Of a stretch of DNA of 39,432 nt, positions 16,707 through 27,011 are shown in pieces; within the stretch, counting starts at the first letter, position 1, and the number at the start of each line of letters is the position of its first letter. A program made the position numbers and the translations under genes. This stretch comes from Chthonomonas calidirosea. Its GTDB lineage: Bacteria; Armatimonadota; Chthonomonadetes; Chthonomonadales; CAJBBX01. The stretch spans positions 43,622 through 83,053 of the forward strand of contig DYKI01000007.1 in assembly GCA_020722705.1 (NCBI GenBank), read 5' to 3'. The notes under the pieces are model-generated. The model had not been told where the DNA came from. It did no database searches and was given only the letters and a program-made list of their open reading frames with translations.

Positions 16707-17110
16707 GGGGCTACGTCAAGGTCGGCGGCGCGGTGCGGTTCGATCCACATCCAGTCTGTATGCTCGCTGCTGAGGGCAACGCCGCAGTGGCCGCTGGTCG
16801 CCTCGATGAACAGGTAGGCCACATGCCTGTCTTGCGTGCGCCAGTCCCATGCGCCCGCGATGCCGACGATCGTGACATCGAGGCCCGTCTCCTCGCGGAC
16901 CTCGCGTCGGAACGCATCGTCGAAGAGCTCCCCGGGGTCGAGCTTGCCGCCGGGAAGGTCCCACTTGCCGGGATCAACGAGCGTCTCGCACGTCCGCTTG
17001 AGGAGCAATACCCGGCCCTTCGGATCGCGGATGATCCCCTTCACGCACAGGTACAGGCGTGGACCGCCATTGCCATCATGTCCTTGCCTGCCGGCAGTTT
17101 CGTCGTCCAT
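16679..17110 (-). CDS. Nudix hydrolase
   Basis: A 143-residue Nudix-fold pyrophosphohydrolase of nucleoside diphosphates linked to another group. The Nudix box GX5EX7REXXEEXG is intact: GGKLDPGELFDDAFRREVREETGL, preceded by KWDLPGG. Flanking strands are LCVKGIIRDPKGRVLLLKR and HVAYLFIEATSG. Substrate cannot be predicted. The start at 17110 (MDDETAG) is chosen for family length; the frame continues to 17185, and neither start has a strong ribosome-binding site. It converges on the PQQ-repeat gene. Confidence 0.88.
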   Translation of the reverse strand: MDDETAGRQGHDGNGGPRLYLCVKGIIRDPKGRVLLLKRTCETLVDPGKWDLPGGKLDPGELFDDAFRREVREETGLDVTIVGIAGAWDWRTQDRHVAYLFIEATSGHCGVALSSEHTDWMWIEPHRAADLDVAPQFARLFTA

Positions 17111-17230
17111 GGAGCACGTTTTCGGCCTCAATCGCCCGGAGTCCTTCCGAGTGCGAACGCCCGGTCCGCCGCGTCGGAGCCGCATCCACTCTCTTACGCG
17201 TGCTCGCGTGACATATCAGGTTCGCTGGCT

Positions 17231-18724
<1,494 letters not shown>

Positions 18725-18790
18725 TAACCCCGCCCGACCCAACTCGAGCCCAGCCCATGCGTCCCACCGGTCCAACAGGGCCCATCGCGC

Positions 18791-20428
18791 ATGTCAATGC
18801 CAACCCCGACCTCGTACGGAGACAGTCCTTTGCCTGACATCGAGATCGCCCTCACAGACAGCCTGCGCCGCATCTATCCCCGCACGAAACTCGAGGATGT
18901 CGAAAACCCCGAGGCCATTCTCATTCCGCGCAATGGCATTGCCTCATTCCAGGTGGCGATCCACAATCCGGGCGCCGAAGCCGTTCGAGTGTCGGCTTCC
19001 GTCAGCGCCGACGGGGAGCTGGGCACCCGCCTTCGGCTTGTCGGACTGGTGCCTATGCCGCACCACAACACGGCAACCCCCATGGACGAGCTTGACGGGG
19101 TCGGGCACGTGCCCGGGTTTGTGCCCGACCCGCTTCTGGACAATCACGAGACAACGCTCGGCCCCTTCGAGACGCAGGCGTTCTGGATCAGCCTGCGGAC
19201 CGGCTCCGACACGCCTGCCGGGCTGCACAATGTCCAGGTGTCTTTGGAAGCGGATGATGGCCCCAAGCGTACGCTCGATGCCTCGGTTCGCGTGGCCGAC
19301 CTCACCGTCGAACCGCTAAGTGACTTCCCGATCACCCACTGGTTCTACGCCGACGCGCTGTGCGACTGGTATGGCCTGGAAGCGTTCGAATCCTCGTTCT
19401 GGCCCGTCGCCGAGCGCTTCATGCAGGACCTGGTTGGGCACTATGGAACATGCCAGTATGTACCGCTGTTCACGCCACCGACCGACGGCATCAAGCGCCC
19501 CACACAGTTGCTGGGCGTCCGCAGGCGGAGCGACGGCAGCTATGCGTTTGACTTCGCCGACGTCAAGCGGTGGCTCCAGATTGCCCGCCAATGCGGCGCG
19601 CAGTTCTACGAGTGGCCCCACCTGTTCACACAATGGGGCGTGGAACATGCCATCCGCGTCTACGAGTCGAACGCCAACGAGGACTCCCTTCTCTGGGCGC
19701 CCGATACGCCGGCAACGGCGCCGATCTATCGCGAGTTCCTCCAGGCCTTGCTGCCTGAGCTGCGCGCGTTCCTTGAAGAGGAGGGGGCACTTAACTGCAG
19801 CTTCTTCCATGTGTCCGATGAGCCGGGTCTCCAGCACATCGAGAACTACAGGGCCGCCCGCGAGATGCTGCGGGAGCTTGCGCCGTGGATGAAGGTCTGC
19901 GATGCGCTCAGCGAGATCGAGTTCGGCCGCCTGGGGCTCACCGACATCCCGATCCCGAGCATTGGGGCGGCCCACAAGTATGCGGAGGCGGGTATCCCGG
20001 CATGGACGTACTTCTGCTGCGGACCGCGTGGCCGCTATCTCAATCGGCTCCTCGACACCCCTCTCGCCAAGATTCGCATGTCCGGCCGCTTGATGCACAG
20101 ACTCGGCGCCCAGGGCTTCCTCCACTGGGGCTACAACTACTGGTATCGCTCGCAATCGCGCGAGCTGATTGATCCATATGCCGAGTCCGCTGGAGGCGTC
20201 TGGCCCCGATGGCCTTACGGCGATCCGTTCGTCGTCTACCCTGGTCCCGATGGACCCATCGCCTCGGTGCGCTGGGAGGTATGGGCCGAAGCGATGCAGG
20301 ACCTCGCAATACTCCGTCAGGCCGCAGTCTCGCCCGAGCATCCCGAGCTGGCCGGCATCGAGGGGTACGGCGCATTCGAGTGGTCAAACCCGGCGTCTCC
20401 TCTCGATTGGGTTGCGCCCCGGCAGTGA
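18791..20428 (+). CDS. Cytosolic DUF4091/GH123-type protein
   Basis: A 545-residue protein without signal peptide. An N-terminal beta-sandwich (about 10-170; the GH123 N-domain theme FQVAIHNPGAEAVRVSASVS and TPAGLHNVQVSLEADD) is followed by a TIM-barrel DUF4091 domain. FFHVSDEPGLQHIENY carries the adjacent Asp343-Glu344 pair of GH123 enzymes, and the end region GFLHWGYNYWYRSQSRELIDPYA...FVVYPGPDGPIASVRWEVWAEAMQDLAIL is the DUF4091 signature. Many close relatives are annotated only as DUF4091 proteins, so N-acetylhexosaminidase activity is inferred. The start is uncertain (ATG 18791 or 18797; no strong ribosome-binding site). The stop codon overlaps the GTG of the next gene. Confidence 0.85.
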   Translation: MSMPTPTSYGDSPLPDIEIALTDSLRRIYPRTKLEDVENPEAILIPRNGIASFQVAIHNPGAEAVRVSASVSADGELGTRLRLVGLVPMPHHNTATPMDELDGVGHVPGFVPDPLLDNHETTLGPFETQAFWISLRTGSDTPAGLHNVQVSLEADDGPKRTLDASVRVADLTVEPLSDFPITHWFYADALCDWYGLEAFESSFWPVAERFMQDLVGHYGTCQYVPLFTPPTDGIKRPTQLLGVRRRSDGSYAFDFADVKRWLQIARQCGAQFYEWPHLFTQWGVEHAIRVYESNANEDSLLWAPDTPATAPIYREFLQALLPELRAFLEEEGALNCSFFHVSDEPGLQHIENYRAAREMLRELAPWMKVCDALSEIEFGRLGLTDIPIPSIGAAHKYAEAGIPAWTYFCCGPRGRYLNRLLDTPLAKIRMSGRLMHRLGAQGFLHWGYNYWYRSQSRELIDPYAESAGGVWPRWPYGDPFVVYPGPDGPIASVRWEVWAEAMQDLAILRQAAVSPEHPELAGIEGYGAFEWSNPASPLDWVAPRQ

Positions 20429-21717
20429 AACCGAGACGCCGAGTCTTGATCGTCGGCGGGGGACCCGCGGGCCTGCTGGCGGCTATCTCGGCAGCTCAGT
20501 CGGGTGCCCGTGTGACGATTCTGGAACGGGGCCCCAAGACCGGCCGGAAACTTCGGCTCACGGGCAAGGGGCGCTGCAACATCACCAACACCGCGGGCGT
20601 GGAGCGATTTGTTCAGGCGTTTGGGCCGAACGGCAGGTTCATGTACGGCGCGTTTTCGCGCTTCTTCCGAGACGACATCATCGCCATTCTTGACCGTATG
20701 GGCGTGCCGACCAAAGCCGAGAGGGGCGGACGTGTGTTTCCCGCATCCGATTCTGCGCTGGACGTCGCGGGTGCCCTTGAGCGCCGCGTGTCGGAACTTG
20801 GCGTCGAAGTGAGAACGAACGCTCGCGCCAAGGCTCTTCTCATCTCCGACACAGGCGAGATGGCCGGGGTTGCGCTCTATCACGGCACCGTTGATGCCGC
20901 AGCCGTGATCGTCGCCACGGGCGGCCTATCGTATCCTGGCACGGGCTCGACCGGTGACGGATACGTGCTGGCGCAGCAGGCCGGCCACTCGATCGTATCT
21001 CCGCGTCCTGCGTTGGCTCCCATTCTGATCGCCGAACCATGGGTCGGAGATCTCAGCGGCCTCGCTCTCAGGAACGTAGCCGTGCGGCTGATGCTCGGTG
21101 ATCCGCCTACAGCGCTGGCGTGCGAGTTCGGAGAAATGCTCTTCACGCATACCGGCGTGTCCGGCCCCATCATCCTCACCGTCAGCCGCTGCGTGCCTCC
21201 ACCGGGGTCGGGATCCCGCACCTTTATTGAGCTCGACTTGAAACCGGCCATCAGCCGTGAAGAGCTGCACCAACGGCTGATTCGCGACTTCGCAAGGATC
21301 GGCAAACTGGGACCATACCTTCGCAAGCTGATGCCGCACGCGTTGGCGGATGCACTGGTCGGCGTGTTGGGGCTCGATGCATCCCGCTCGTTGAACCAGG
21401 TGACCGCCTCCGAACGCCGCACCATTGTTGACGCGCTTAAGGGTATCCGGCTGACAGTGCGCGGTCTTGCGCCTGTGGAAGAGGCCATCGTCACGGCCGG
21501 CGGGGTGGCGCTGAACGAGGTTGACCCGCGGACGATGATGTCGCGCAAGGTCGCCGGCCTCTTCTTCGCCGGAGAGGTCCTCGACCTGGATGCGGAAACT
21601 GGCGGCTATAACCTTCAGGCAGCGTTCTCGACAGGATGGGTTGCCGGGGCGGCAGCCGCCGGATGGTCCAAACGAGACGCTCCGTCGGTCAAGGAGGTTG
21701 CCAGTGCTGCGTCGTGA
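20425..21717 (+). CDS. HI0933/BaiN-family FAD-dependent oxidoreductase
   Basis: A 430-residue flavoprotein. The dinucleotide-binding motif is VLIVGGGPAGLLAAISAAQSG; the family signature GRKLRLTGKGRCNITNT follows. Later conserved stretches are ATGGLSYPGTGSTGDGY, FGEMLFTHTGVSGPIIL, TAGGVALNEVDPRTMMSRKV, and GLFFAGEVLDLDAETGGYNLQAAFSTGW. The family includes the bile-acid flavoprotein BaiN and many uncharacterised reductases; the substrate here is unknown. The start is taken as GTG at 20425, which forms GTGA with the stop of the DUF4091 gene, implying translational coupling; the frame opens at 20209 but that part is antisense-like sequence inside the previous gene. Confidence 0.9.
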   Translation: MKPRRRVLIVGGGPAGLLAAISAAQSGARVTILERGPKTGRKLRLTGKGRCNITNTAGVERFVQAFGPNGRFMYGAFSRFFRDDIIAILDRMGVPTKAERGGRVFPASDSALDVAGALERRVSELGVEVRTNARAKALLISDTGEMAGVALYHGTVDAAAVIVATGGLSYPGTGSTGDGYVLAQQAGHSIVSPRPALAPILIAEPWVGDLSGLALRNVAVRLMLGDPPTALACEFGEMLFTHTGVSGPIILTVSRCVPPPGSGSRTFIELDLKPAISREELHQRLIRDFARIGKLGPYLRKLMPHALADALVGVLGLDASRSLNQVTASERRTIVDALKGIRLTVRGLAPVEEAIVTAGGVALNEVDPRTMMSRKVAGLFFAGEVLDLDAETGGYNLQAAFSTGWVAGAAAAGWSKRDAPSVKEVASAAS

Positions 21718-22789
21718 GCCCATACCTGATGCCCTGAAGGTTCAGGATCGGCGTCCCGATCGGGTCGAGGTCCCGCCGGGGTACCGCCTGAAGCGAATAG
21801 GCACCGGACAGTGGGTTGCCGAACCGTTTTCGGTTCGATGGCGCATCTGGGGCATTGCCGCGCTTGCTTGCTTCCTCTCGTCGGCTGTCTCGATCCAGGC
21901 CATGCGCATCTATCACCTGCGCCGGGCACAACAGGCCGTCGTGATTGTCAACGGTCACGCGATACGGCGCGACAGAATGTACAGCGACCTCGAGTGGCGT
22001 TACGGACGCGAGTACATTCGCCGGATGGTGTCCGACGAGCTGCTGCGGCAGTTTGCCCGCTCACGCCATTGTTGGCCCACAGAGGCTCAGGTGACGGAAC
22101 GCTACGCCAAAGAGTCCCGCAGGCCCGGCTTTCTGGAGCAGTTGGCCGCATCCGATGTGACCGAGGCTGAGTACAAGGAGCGGCTGCGTTTCCGATTGGC
22201 TGAAGTGAACTTGATCGTTCAGGGCGTCACGGCATCGGAGGCCGATGTACGGTATTTCTACGTGCGCAACACCGATCCGCGGAACGTTCGGGCGCAGTTC
22301 CGGACCCCCGAGCGGATGCAGGTGGCCGTCATCGTTGCCCGGACGGCGCAATCCGCTCGGAAGGCGTTGACTGACCTGATGCGCGACCAACCGTGGCAGA
22401 AGGTAGTAGCCCGGTACAGCGTAGATCCGTCCCGTTCAATCGCAGGGCTCCTGGACCCCATCGAACGTGGCGGTTCGCCCTTCGCTCGCGATCCGGCAGC
22501 CGAAGCCGCAGTGTTCCGACTCCGGGAGGGCGAGCGCTCGCCTATACTGATGGCGAACGGCAGGTGGTGGATCGTTCGGTGCCTGCGCAAGTGGCCGGCG
22601 TCCGTCGTGCCCTTCGATCAGGCCAGGCGCGATGCCGAGATGGGCGCCCGCATTGAGATCGGGGCGCTGCGCAATGCGCAACGGGTTGCCGCTGAGCGGC
22701 GAGCGTTCGTCGAGAGGGCCTCCATCATGGTACTCGATGAACGATACGCCGAGGTCGCGCACCCCAACGTATCTGAGGCGCCACGATAG
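21704..22789 (+). CDS. Membrane-anchored parvulin-type (PpiC/SurA-like) peptidyl-prolyl isomerase, copy 1
   Basis: A 361-residue envelope foldase-like protein. A cytosolic N-terminal motif VPPGYRLKRIGTGQWVAEP precedes one transmembrane helix (about 48-66; IWGIAALACFLSSAVSIQAM). A SurA-N-like helical region (about 80-185) begins VVIVNGHAIRRDRMY. A parvulin-like domain (about 190-300) contains WQKVVARYSVDPSRSIAGLLDPIERGGSPF, AAVFRLREGERSP and WWIVRCLRKWP. GTG at 21704 is the start because AAGGAGG lies six bases upstream; it overlaps the flavoprotein gene by 14 bp. It is paralogous to the protein at 24181-25266, which has the same length and layout. Several parvulin active-site positions look changed, so isomerase activity is not assured. 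Confidence 0.82.
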   Translation: MLRREPIPDALKVQDRRPDRVEVPPGYRLKRIGTGQWVAEPFSVRWRIWGIAALACFLSSAVSIQAMRIYHLRRAQQAVVIVNGHAIRRDRMYSDLEWRYGREYIRRMVSDELLRQFARSRHCWPTEAQVTERYAKESRRPGFLEQLAASDVTEAEYKERLRFRLAEVNLIVQGVTASEADVRYFYVRNTDPRNVRAQFRTPERMQVAVIVARTAQSARKALTDLMRDQPWQKVVARYSVDPSRSIAGLLDPIERGGSPFARDPAAEAAVFRLREGERSPILMANGRWWIVRCLRKWPASVVPFDQARRDAEMGARIEIGALRNAQRVAAERRAFVERASIMVLDERYAEVAHPNVSEAPR

Positions 22790-22836
22790 CTGTCGCTGAT
22801 ACGCCGGTCGTGTGGGAGGCGTGTCCTGAACCAGTG

Positions 22837-23818
22837 TCAGGCCCGACGCCTGTGCTGCCAGACCGCCGCCACTGCCGAGCATCATGGCCAGGCCCGCGAG
22901 GGTAGAGGCCTCCGGCACCTCCGACGCCTCCTTCGATAGGATAAACCCGTGCAGGTCCGGCCCATCGCAAAAGCCATTGCCTTTCTCGAACCAGATTTGG
23001 TACCCGATGATCTTGTCGCCTGTGCCGACATCGCCGAACGCCAACAGGTCTATGCCGGTCCCATATACTGGCTCTGCTGAGCCGATCTCCATCGAATCCA
23101 GCGAGAAGCCACAGGATCCTCCAACCATGGCGATTCTGCGGTGTGTATGGGGATCTCTGGTGGTTCTCGTTCCAGACCTCAGGTTCACCGCGAGCTCGTT
23201 CGAGTAGGTTCCGTCGCTGCGAATGGCACGCAAGTAGACGCCGCTGTTGCCCCCGCGCTCCAGCAGCACGAGCTCGGGCGTTTCCCCGTTGCCATCTGAT
23301 TGAACGAACTTGCCGTTCCCGAAATACAGGTCAACGTAGGCGTTGGCAACGTTGCGCTCCCCATCGAGTATCCGGTTGATGTTGCCGCCGGAGAAGATGT
23401 CACCCAGGCGCGCGAAGCCCGGCTCGTTGGCATAAGGCGTGCCGGTGTCTCCTCGGTCGGGATCCCACGGGCTGTTGTCCGTTCCGCCAAGGTCGGCCGG
23501 TACCAGATCGTTCCAGTTGTACGTGCGCGCCGGATATGAGCCATATGCGTCCCAGCGAAGCTGGCCGTCGTTGAACTGACTGACGTTGCTGCTGTTCATC
23601 GTGAACGACAGGCCCTGGAATCCGCACGACGTGAAGTACCGATCGCCTTTGGTTGGATCATTGTACGGAGAAGGACCAACAACACTTACGAAGTTGGAGA
23701 CCCGGTAGAGGTAGTTGTAGTTCGGAGACTGGGCGTGAGCGCCAGTGCACCCGGCCAGGATGGCCGCCGAGACAGCCGCAAGGCGCCCCAAAGCGCCGCA
23801 ACGGTCATATACCGGCAC
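22837..23818 (-). CDS. PEP-CTERM-type surface protein with a frameshift in the sorting signal
   Basis: An exported protein of about 327 residues. From GTG at 23818 it has a signal peptide (RLAAVSAAILAGCTGAHA) and a beta-rich domain of the exosortase-substrate kind (NYNYLYRVSNFVSVVG, GFARLGDIFSGGNINRI, ELVLLERGGNSGVYLRAI). It then has VPEASTLAGLAMML, the start of a PEP-CTERM anchor. As sequenced, the frame then misses its Arg-rich end and runs on, open, to 22436 in antisense to the parvulin gene. Removing one base between about 22862 and 22876 restores VWQHRRRA and a stop (TGA, 22839-22837), a complete PEP-hydrophobic-Arg signal. The listed end assumes this repair. Exosortase is not in the window. 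Confidence 0.72.
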
Positions 23819-23847
23819 TACTCGTTGGGGTCATCGTTGACCGCCAT
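23818..23847 (-). CDS. Possible 9-codon leader peptide
   Basis: ATG at 23847 has an excellent ribosome-binding site (GAGAGGAGGC) but reads only MAVNDDPNE before TAG (23820-23818). The last base of that TAG is the first base of the GTG that starts the PEP-CTERM protein. Either this is a coupling leader ORF that delivers ribosomes to the weak GTG, or an indel separates the true ATG from the gene. Confidence 0.4.
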   Translation of the reverse strand: MAVNDDPNE

Positions 23848-24180
23848 GCCTCCTCTCTATCCTTGCATCCAAGTCGCTGCCTGGCCCTGTAAGCGACCAG
23901 GCGGAGACTATCAGACAAAGTCGCAATGATGTCTAGCTAACTATATCATTATATCACAATATCACAATCCTGTTCGACTCGCAAGCGCTGTGGTCCCCGC
24001 ATGGCCCTCCGGTGTATCATGGAGTCGGTCCGGCCTTGCTGTTGGGCTATCACCGCGTATCCGGCAATGTGCCTGAGACAGGGGAGAGGTCGCGAGGTGT
24101 GCCGGAACGTGTACTCATTCGTCCTGATGAGGCGCCCGGGAGCATTGTTTGGCCGGGGTTCGGACCATGGAGGGAACACG
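23848..24180. other. Divergent intergenic region
   Basis: This 333-bp spacer separates the PEP-CTERM gene (minus) from the second parvulin (plus). It holds an AT-rich control-like patch (23940-23970) and no gene I can support; the frame continuing upstream from 24181 to 24001 has no ribosome-binding site. Confidence 0.65.
23943..23966 (-). promoter_or_regulatory. AT-rich 8-bp direct repeats containing a -10 box
   Basis: Plus strand reads ATATCATT, ATATCACA, ATATCACA back to back. On the minus strand the same bases contain TATAAT (23953-23948), a perfect -10 box directed at the PEP-CTERM gene about 95 bases before its leader ATG. The -35 match is poor. The repeats could be an operator or bent promoter DNA for either divergent gene. 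Confidence 0.5.
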
Positions 24181-25266
24181 ATGTTGTTGCGCAGACGCAA
24201 TGCGGACCCGTTCAGGCCGTCGGATGACCTGCCTGCGGGTGAGGCGCCGCCGGGCTACCGCCTGCGTCGGATTGGTCCCGGCGAGTGGGTTGCAGAGCCA
24301 CAGCGACGATTCTGGGGAGTTGCCTTTGCCGTGATCGCGGCGTTCGGAATCGGCGGCGTAACCGGCGCACTTGCGGCACGCTCTTACTACCACCGGTCGG
24401 CCACGCCGATGGTGGTGACGGTCAACGGCGTTCCCCTGAGGCGCGATGAACTCCGGTTTCGATGTGAGCGCATTTACGGTCTCCATGAAGTCAAGAGGTT
24501 CGTTGCCGACGAACTGACGCGTCAGTTCGCAATCTCAAAGTCCTGCTGGCCGGACGATGACGAAGTGCGCAAACTGCACGACCTGGCGCGTGAAAGACCG
24601 GACTATCTCGACAAGCTCTCGGCATCCGGCATGACCGATGAGGAGTTTCGCGACACTCTCAGGCTGGAGCTGGCCGAGGTGAAGCTCCTGACCAGGGGGC
24701 TGGAAGTCACGCCATCGGAGGTTCGAGCGTTCTACCGGCGCAACATTGACCCGGCCAACCCGGGGGCTCGATTCCACACGCCCGACCGCGTCCAGGTCAG
24801 CGTCATAGGGACCCAATCGGCCGAGGCGGCACGGCAGGCGCTGAACGAGCTCGTCGCCGGCGTATCGTGGAGCAACGTGGTCGCCCGATACAGCGTTGAT
24901 GCCAGCCGCGACCTTGATGGATTGATGGTGCCTTTCGCGCGCGGCGAGTCCGTATTCGCCACCGACCCTATCACGGAGGCCGCCGTGTTCGGCATGCGCC
25001 CCGGCGAGCGCATCGGCCCGGTCCGAGCCGCGCGCAAGTGGTGGCTCGTCAGGTGCAGTGCCAGGTGGCCCGCGACGACACTTCCGCTCGACAAAGTTCA
25101 TGAGGACGCCAGGCTTGGCGCCCTGCTGCTCAAAGGCATACCCCTTAACCGACAGAAGATCGAAGAAGAGAGGCTGAAGTTCGTCCGCCAGTCCTCCATA
25201 CGCATCTTCGACGAGACCTACGCGGAGGTGGCGGAGCCGCGCGTTTCGCGGCCAATCCGATGGTGA
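24181..25266 (+). CDS. Membrane-anchored parvulin-type (PpiC/SurA-like) peptidyl-prolyl isomerase, copy 2
   Basis: A 361-residue paralogue of the product of 21704-22789, with the same order: N-terminal APPGYRLRRIGPGEWVAEP, one transmembrane helix (about 44-64; GVAFAVIAAFGIGGVTGALAA), SurA-N-like helices starting VVTVNGVPLRRDELRF, then a parvulin-like domain with WSNVVARYSVDASRDLDGLMVPFARGESVF, AAVFGMRPGERIGPV and WWLVRCSARWP, and a similar end (SIRIFDETYAEVAEPRVS). The ATG at 24181 has GGAGGGAAC upstream. The pair flanks the PEP-CTERM gene, suggesting that these foldases may serve exported surface proteins; that link is inference from position. Confidence 0.82.
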   Translation: MLLRRRNADPFRPSDDLPAGEAPPGYRLRRIGPGEWVAEPQRRFWGVAFAVIAAFGIGGVTGALAARSYYHRSATPMVVTVNGVPLRRDELRFRCERIYGLHEVKRFVADELTRQFAISKSCWPDDDEVRKLHDLARERPDYLDKLSASGMTDEEFRDTLRLELAEVKLLTRGLEVTPSEVRAFYRRNIDPANPGARFHTPDRVQVSVIGTQSAEAARQALNELVAGVSWSNVVARYSVDASRDLDGLMVPFARGESVFATDPITEAAVFGMRPGERIGPVRAARKWWLVRCSARWPATTLPLDKVHEDARLGALLLKGIPLNRQKIEEERLKFVRQSSIRIFDETYAEVAEPRVSRPIRW

Positions 25267-25282
25267 ATCCTGGCGGCAGCGA

Positions 25283-26743
25283 CTAACCCCCTGAGGAACG
25301 CCTGCTTCCGGGATCGCGCTTCGTGATCGTTGCCGCCCACATGCCGTCTCCAGGCGTTGAAATCGGCACAACGGATCCGGCCACCACGCCGGCGGACGGA
25401 CCCCATACGCCCCTGGTCACGTCAATCCAGCGCAGCGTGAAGCTGCCCTTGACGCCCGAAAGGTTGAGTCCAACACTGCCTGCACGCGGAAAGAAGATGG
25501 CGTAAAGGTCGCCCGGCCTGGCTGTGAGATAAGCTTCGTCCGGATCGCGGTCGTTCAGCAAGTGGTTGGCCGGCGCGGTGAGCCAGGGCTTGACGCGCGA
25601 TTCCAGCAGGCGACCCGCTCGAATGGAGGCCATCGCGAGTTCCGACAGGCCAAGCCCCGATGGTGGGCGATGGAATCGGACAGCCGCGGCCCCGCCGATC
25701 AGATGCCTCCACCAGCGCCCAAGACCGTCTGAGGTGGCGCCGAACGGGCCGCCGTCGGCTCCGTACGTCTTGACCGTGTTGATGGGCCTCGGACGCCTGG
25801 CAATGTAGTCGCGGACCCTCTGGAACCGCTCCCAGTGGGTCTCGCCCCTGTTCTGGTTGTTCTGCGACACGTCTGCGAAGCCATACAGATCCGGATGGTC
25901 GAGTGTCCGAAGGTGGGTGTTCGACGTGATGTCCCAGTCGTCCCACATTTCCGTCACCAATGCTTCAACACCCAAGGCGCCCGCTTTCTGCTTGATGTAC
26001 CTCGCCCAGAACGCTCCCCACTTCTCGTCGCCCGAGGTCTCGTTGTCCATGCAGTAGAGGATGTTGGGATACGGCAGTGAACGGCGCAGCATTTCGTCCA
26101 CGGCGCGCTGCTGATAGCGAAACACCACCTTGTTGTCGCGCTGGTCAGGGGTGGTGAAGAAGAAAGGCTGGTCGTTGGCTCCGGGATGGTTCGGGTACGC
26201 GTCCTTGAGACCGGACTGCTCGGCAGTGTAGTTGACGTTGTTCTTCGGGTTGTAGGGATGGATAGGCCAGCGCGCCTGACTGTAGTCGAACCGGTCCCAT
26301 ACCTCGATCTGAACCACGATGCCGCGCTCATACGTGAGCTTCAGCATCTCGGAGAAGCGTCGCCAGTATTCGGGATTCCACTGTTCGAGGTCGTACTTGC
26401 CGTCCGCTCGCTTCAGGAACGGATAGACTTCGAAGCCGAAATCCGGGCGGTCGCTCATCGTGTTGCGGATGTAGTTGGCCCCGACCTTGCTCATCTGATC
26501 GAGATGCTCGCGCAGGCCGGGTATCTGGAACAGGTTGTCGTCCTTGCTGCCGCCGAGGAGCAGGACCGGCTTACCCTTGTATTGCCAGTACCTCGGGTTC
26601 GCTGCGTAGGGCCGGATTCGGTCAGCCCTGGAGCCAACGAGCCGGATGGGCTCTTTGCGCTGGGTCGCCGCCGCCATTGCACACGATACGGAAATGCCGA
26701 TCACGACGAGGGTGATCAGTTGGCGAACATCGAATGGATGCAT
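25283..26743 (-). CDS. Secreted glycoside-hydrolase-like TIM-barrel protein with C-terminal beta-sandwich
   Basis: A 486-residue exported protein. A signal peptide ([18 protein letters not shown]) precedes a barrel-type region starting [21 protein letters not shown], with [24 protein letters not shown] and [20 protein letters not shown]. The Asn234-Glu235 pair in the last is placed like the acid/base Glu of clan-A glycosidases. A C-terminal domain of the type often labelled putative collagen-binding follows ([31 protein letters not shown], then [12 protein letters not shown] and [17 protein letters not shown]). I cannot assign a GH family. The start at 26743 is supported by AAGGAGGTG upstream, an almost perfect Shine-Dalgarno. 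It ends 16 bp from the convergent parvulin gene. Confidence 0.78.
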   Translation of the reverse strand: MHPFDVRQLITLVVIGISVSCAMAAATQRKEPIRLVGSRADRIRPYAANPRYWQYKGKPVLLLGGSKDDNLFQIPGLREHLDQMSKVGANYIRNTMSDRPDFGFEVYPFLKRADGKYDLEQWNPEYWRRFSEMLKLTYERGIVVQIEVWDRFDYSQARWPIHPYNPKNNVNYTAEQSGLKDAYPNHPGANDQPFFFTTPDQRDNKVVFRYQQRAVDEMLRRSLPYPNILYCMDNETSGDEKWGAFWARYIKQKAGALGVEALVTEMWDDWDITSNTHLRTLDHPDLYGFADVSQNNQNRGETHWERFQRVRDYIARRPRPINTVKTYGADGGPFGATSDGLGRWWRHLIGGAAAVRFHRPPSGLGLSELAMASIRAGRLLESRVKPWLTAPANHLLNDRDPDEAYLTARPGDLYAIFFPRAGSVGLNLSGVKGSFTLRWIDVTRGVWGPSAGVVAGSVVPISTPGDGMWAATITKRDPGSRRSSGG

Positions 26744-27011
26744 GGTACACCTCCTTGTCGGGCCGCATCTCACGCGCCCCGTCATCGGCCGGCATTGCGG
26801 GCAGATGAAGCTCTCATGAGCAGAGGGCGAGCGGTTCGATGCTGCACTCACATAGCATGAGCGCGGGCTGTGCGGGTAGAGTATGATCCGTTAGGGACAG
26901 TTGAACGGGCCGCCATGGATCGTTCGGCTGTTCCGGGGCAGAGACCGACCCGGTGGTTGAGTGCGAAGCGTATCTCAACCTCTTCAGGGGCATGGAGGGC
27001 TGCTCGTGGTC

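Noticed and set aside
22436..22836. C-terminal extension of the PEP-CTERM protein
   Set aside because: It is antisense to the parvulin gene, resembles nothing, and disappears if the one-base frameshift is repaired.
26744..27011. Pho box upstream of the PlcP-like gene
   Set aside because: I looked for CTGTCAT-type direct repeats and found none, although the lipid-remodelling idea would predict phosphate control. Regulation in this phylum may use other sites.
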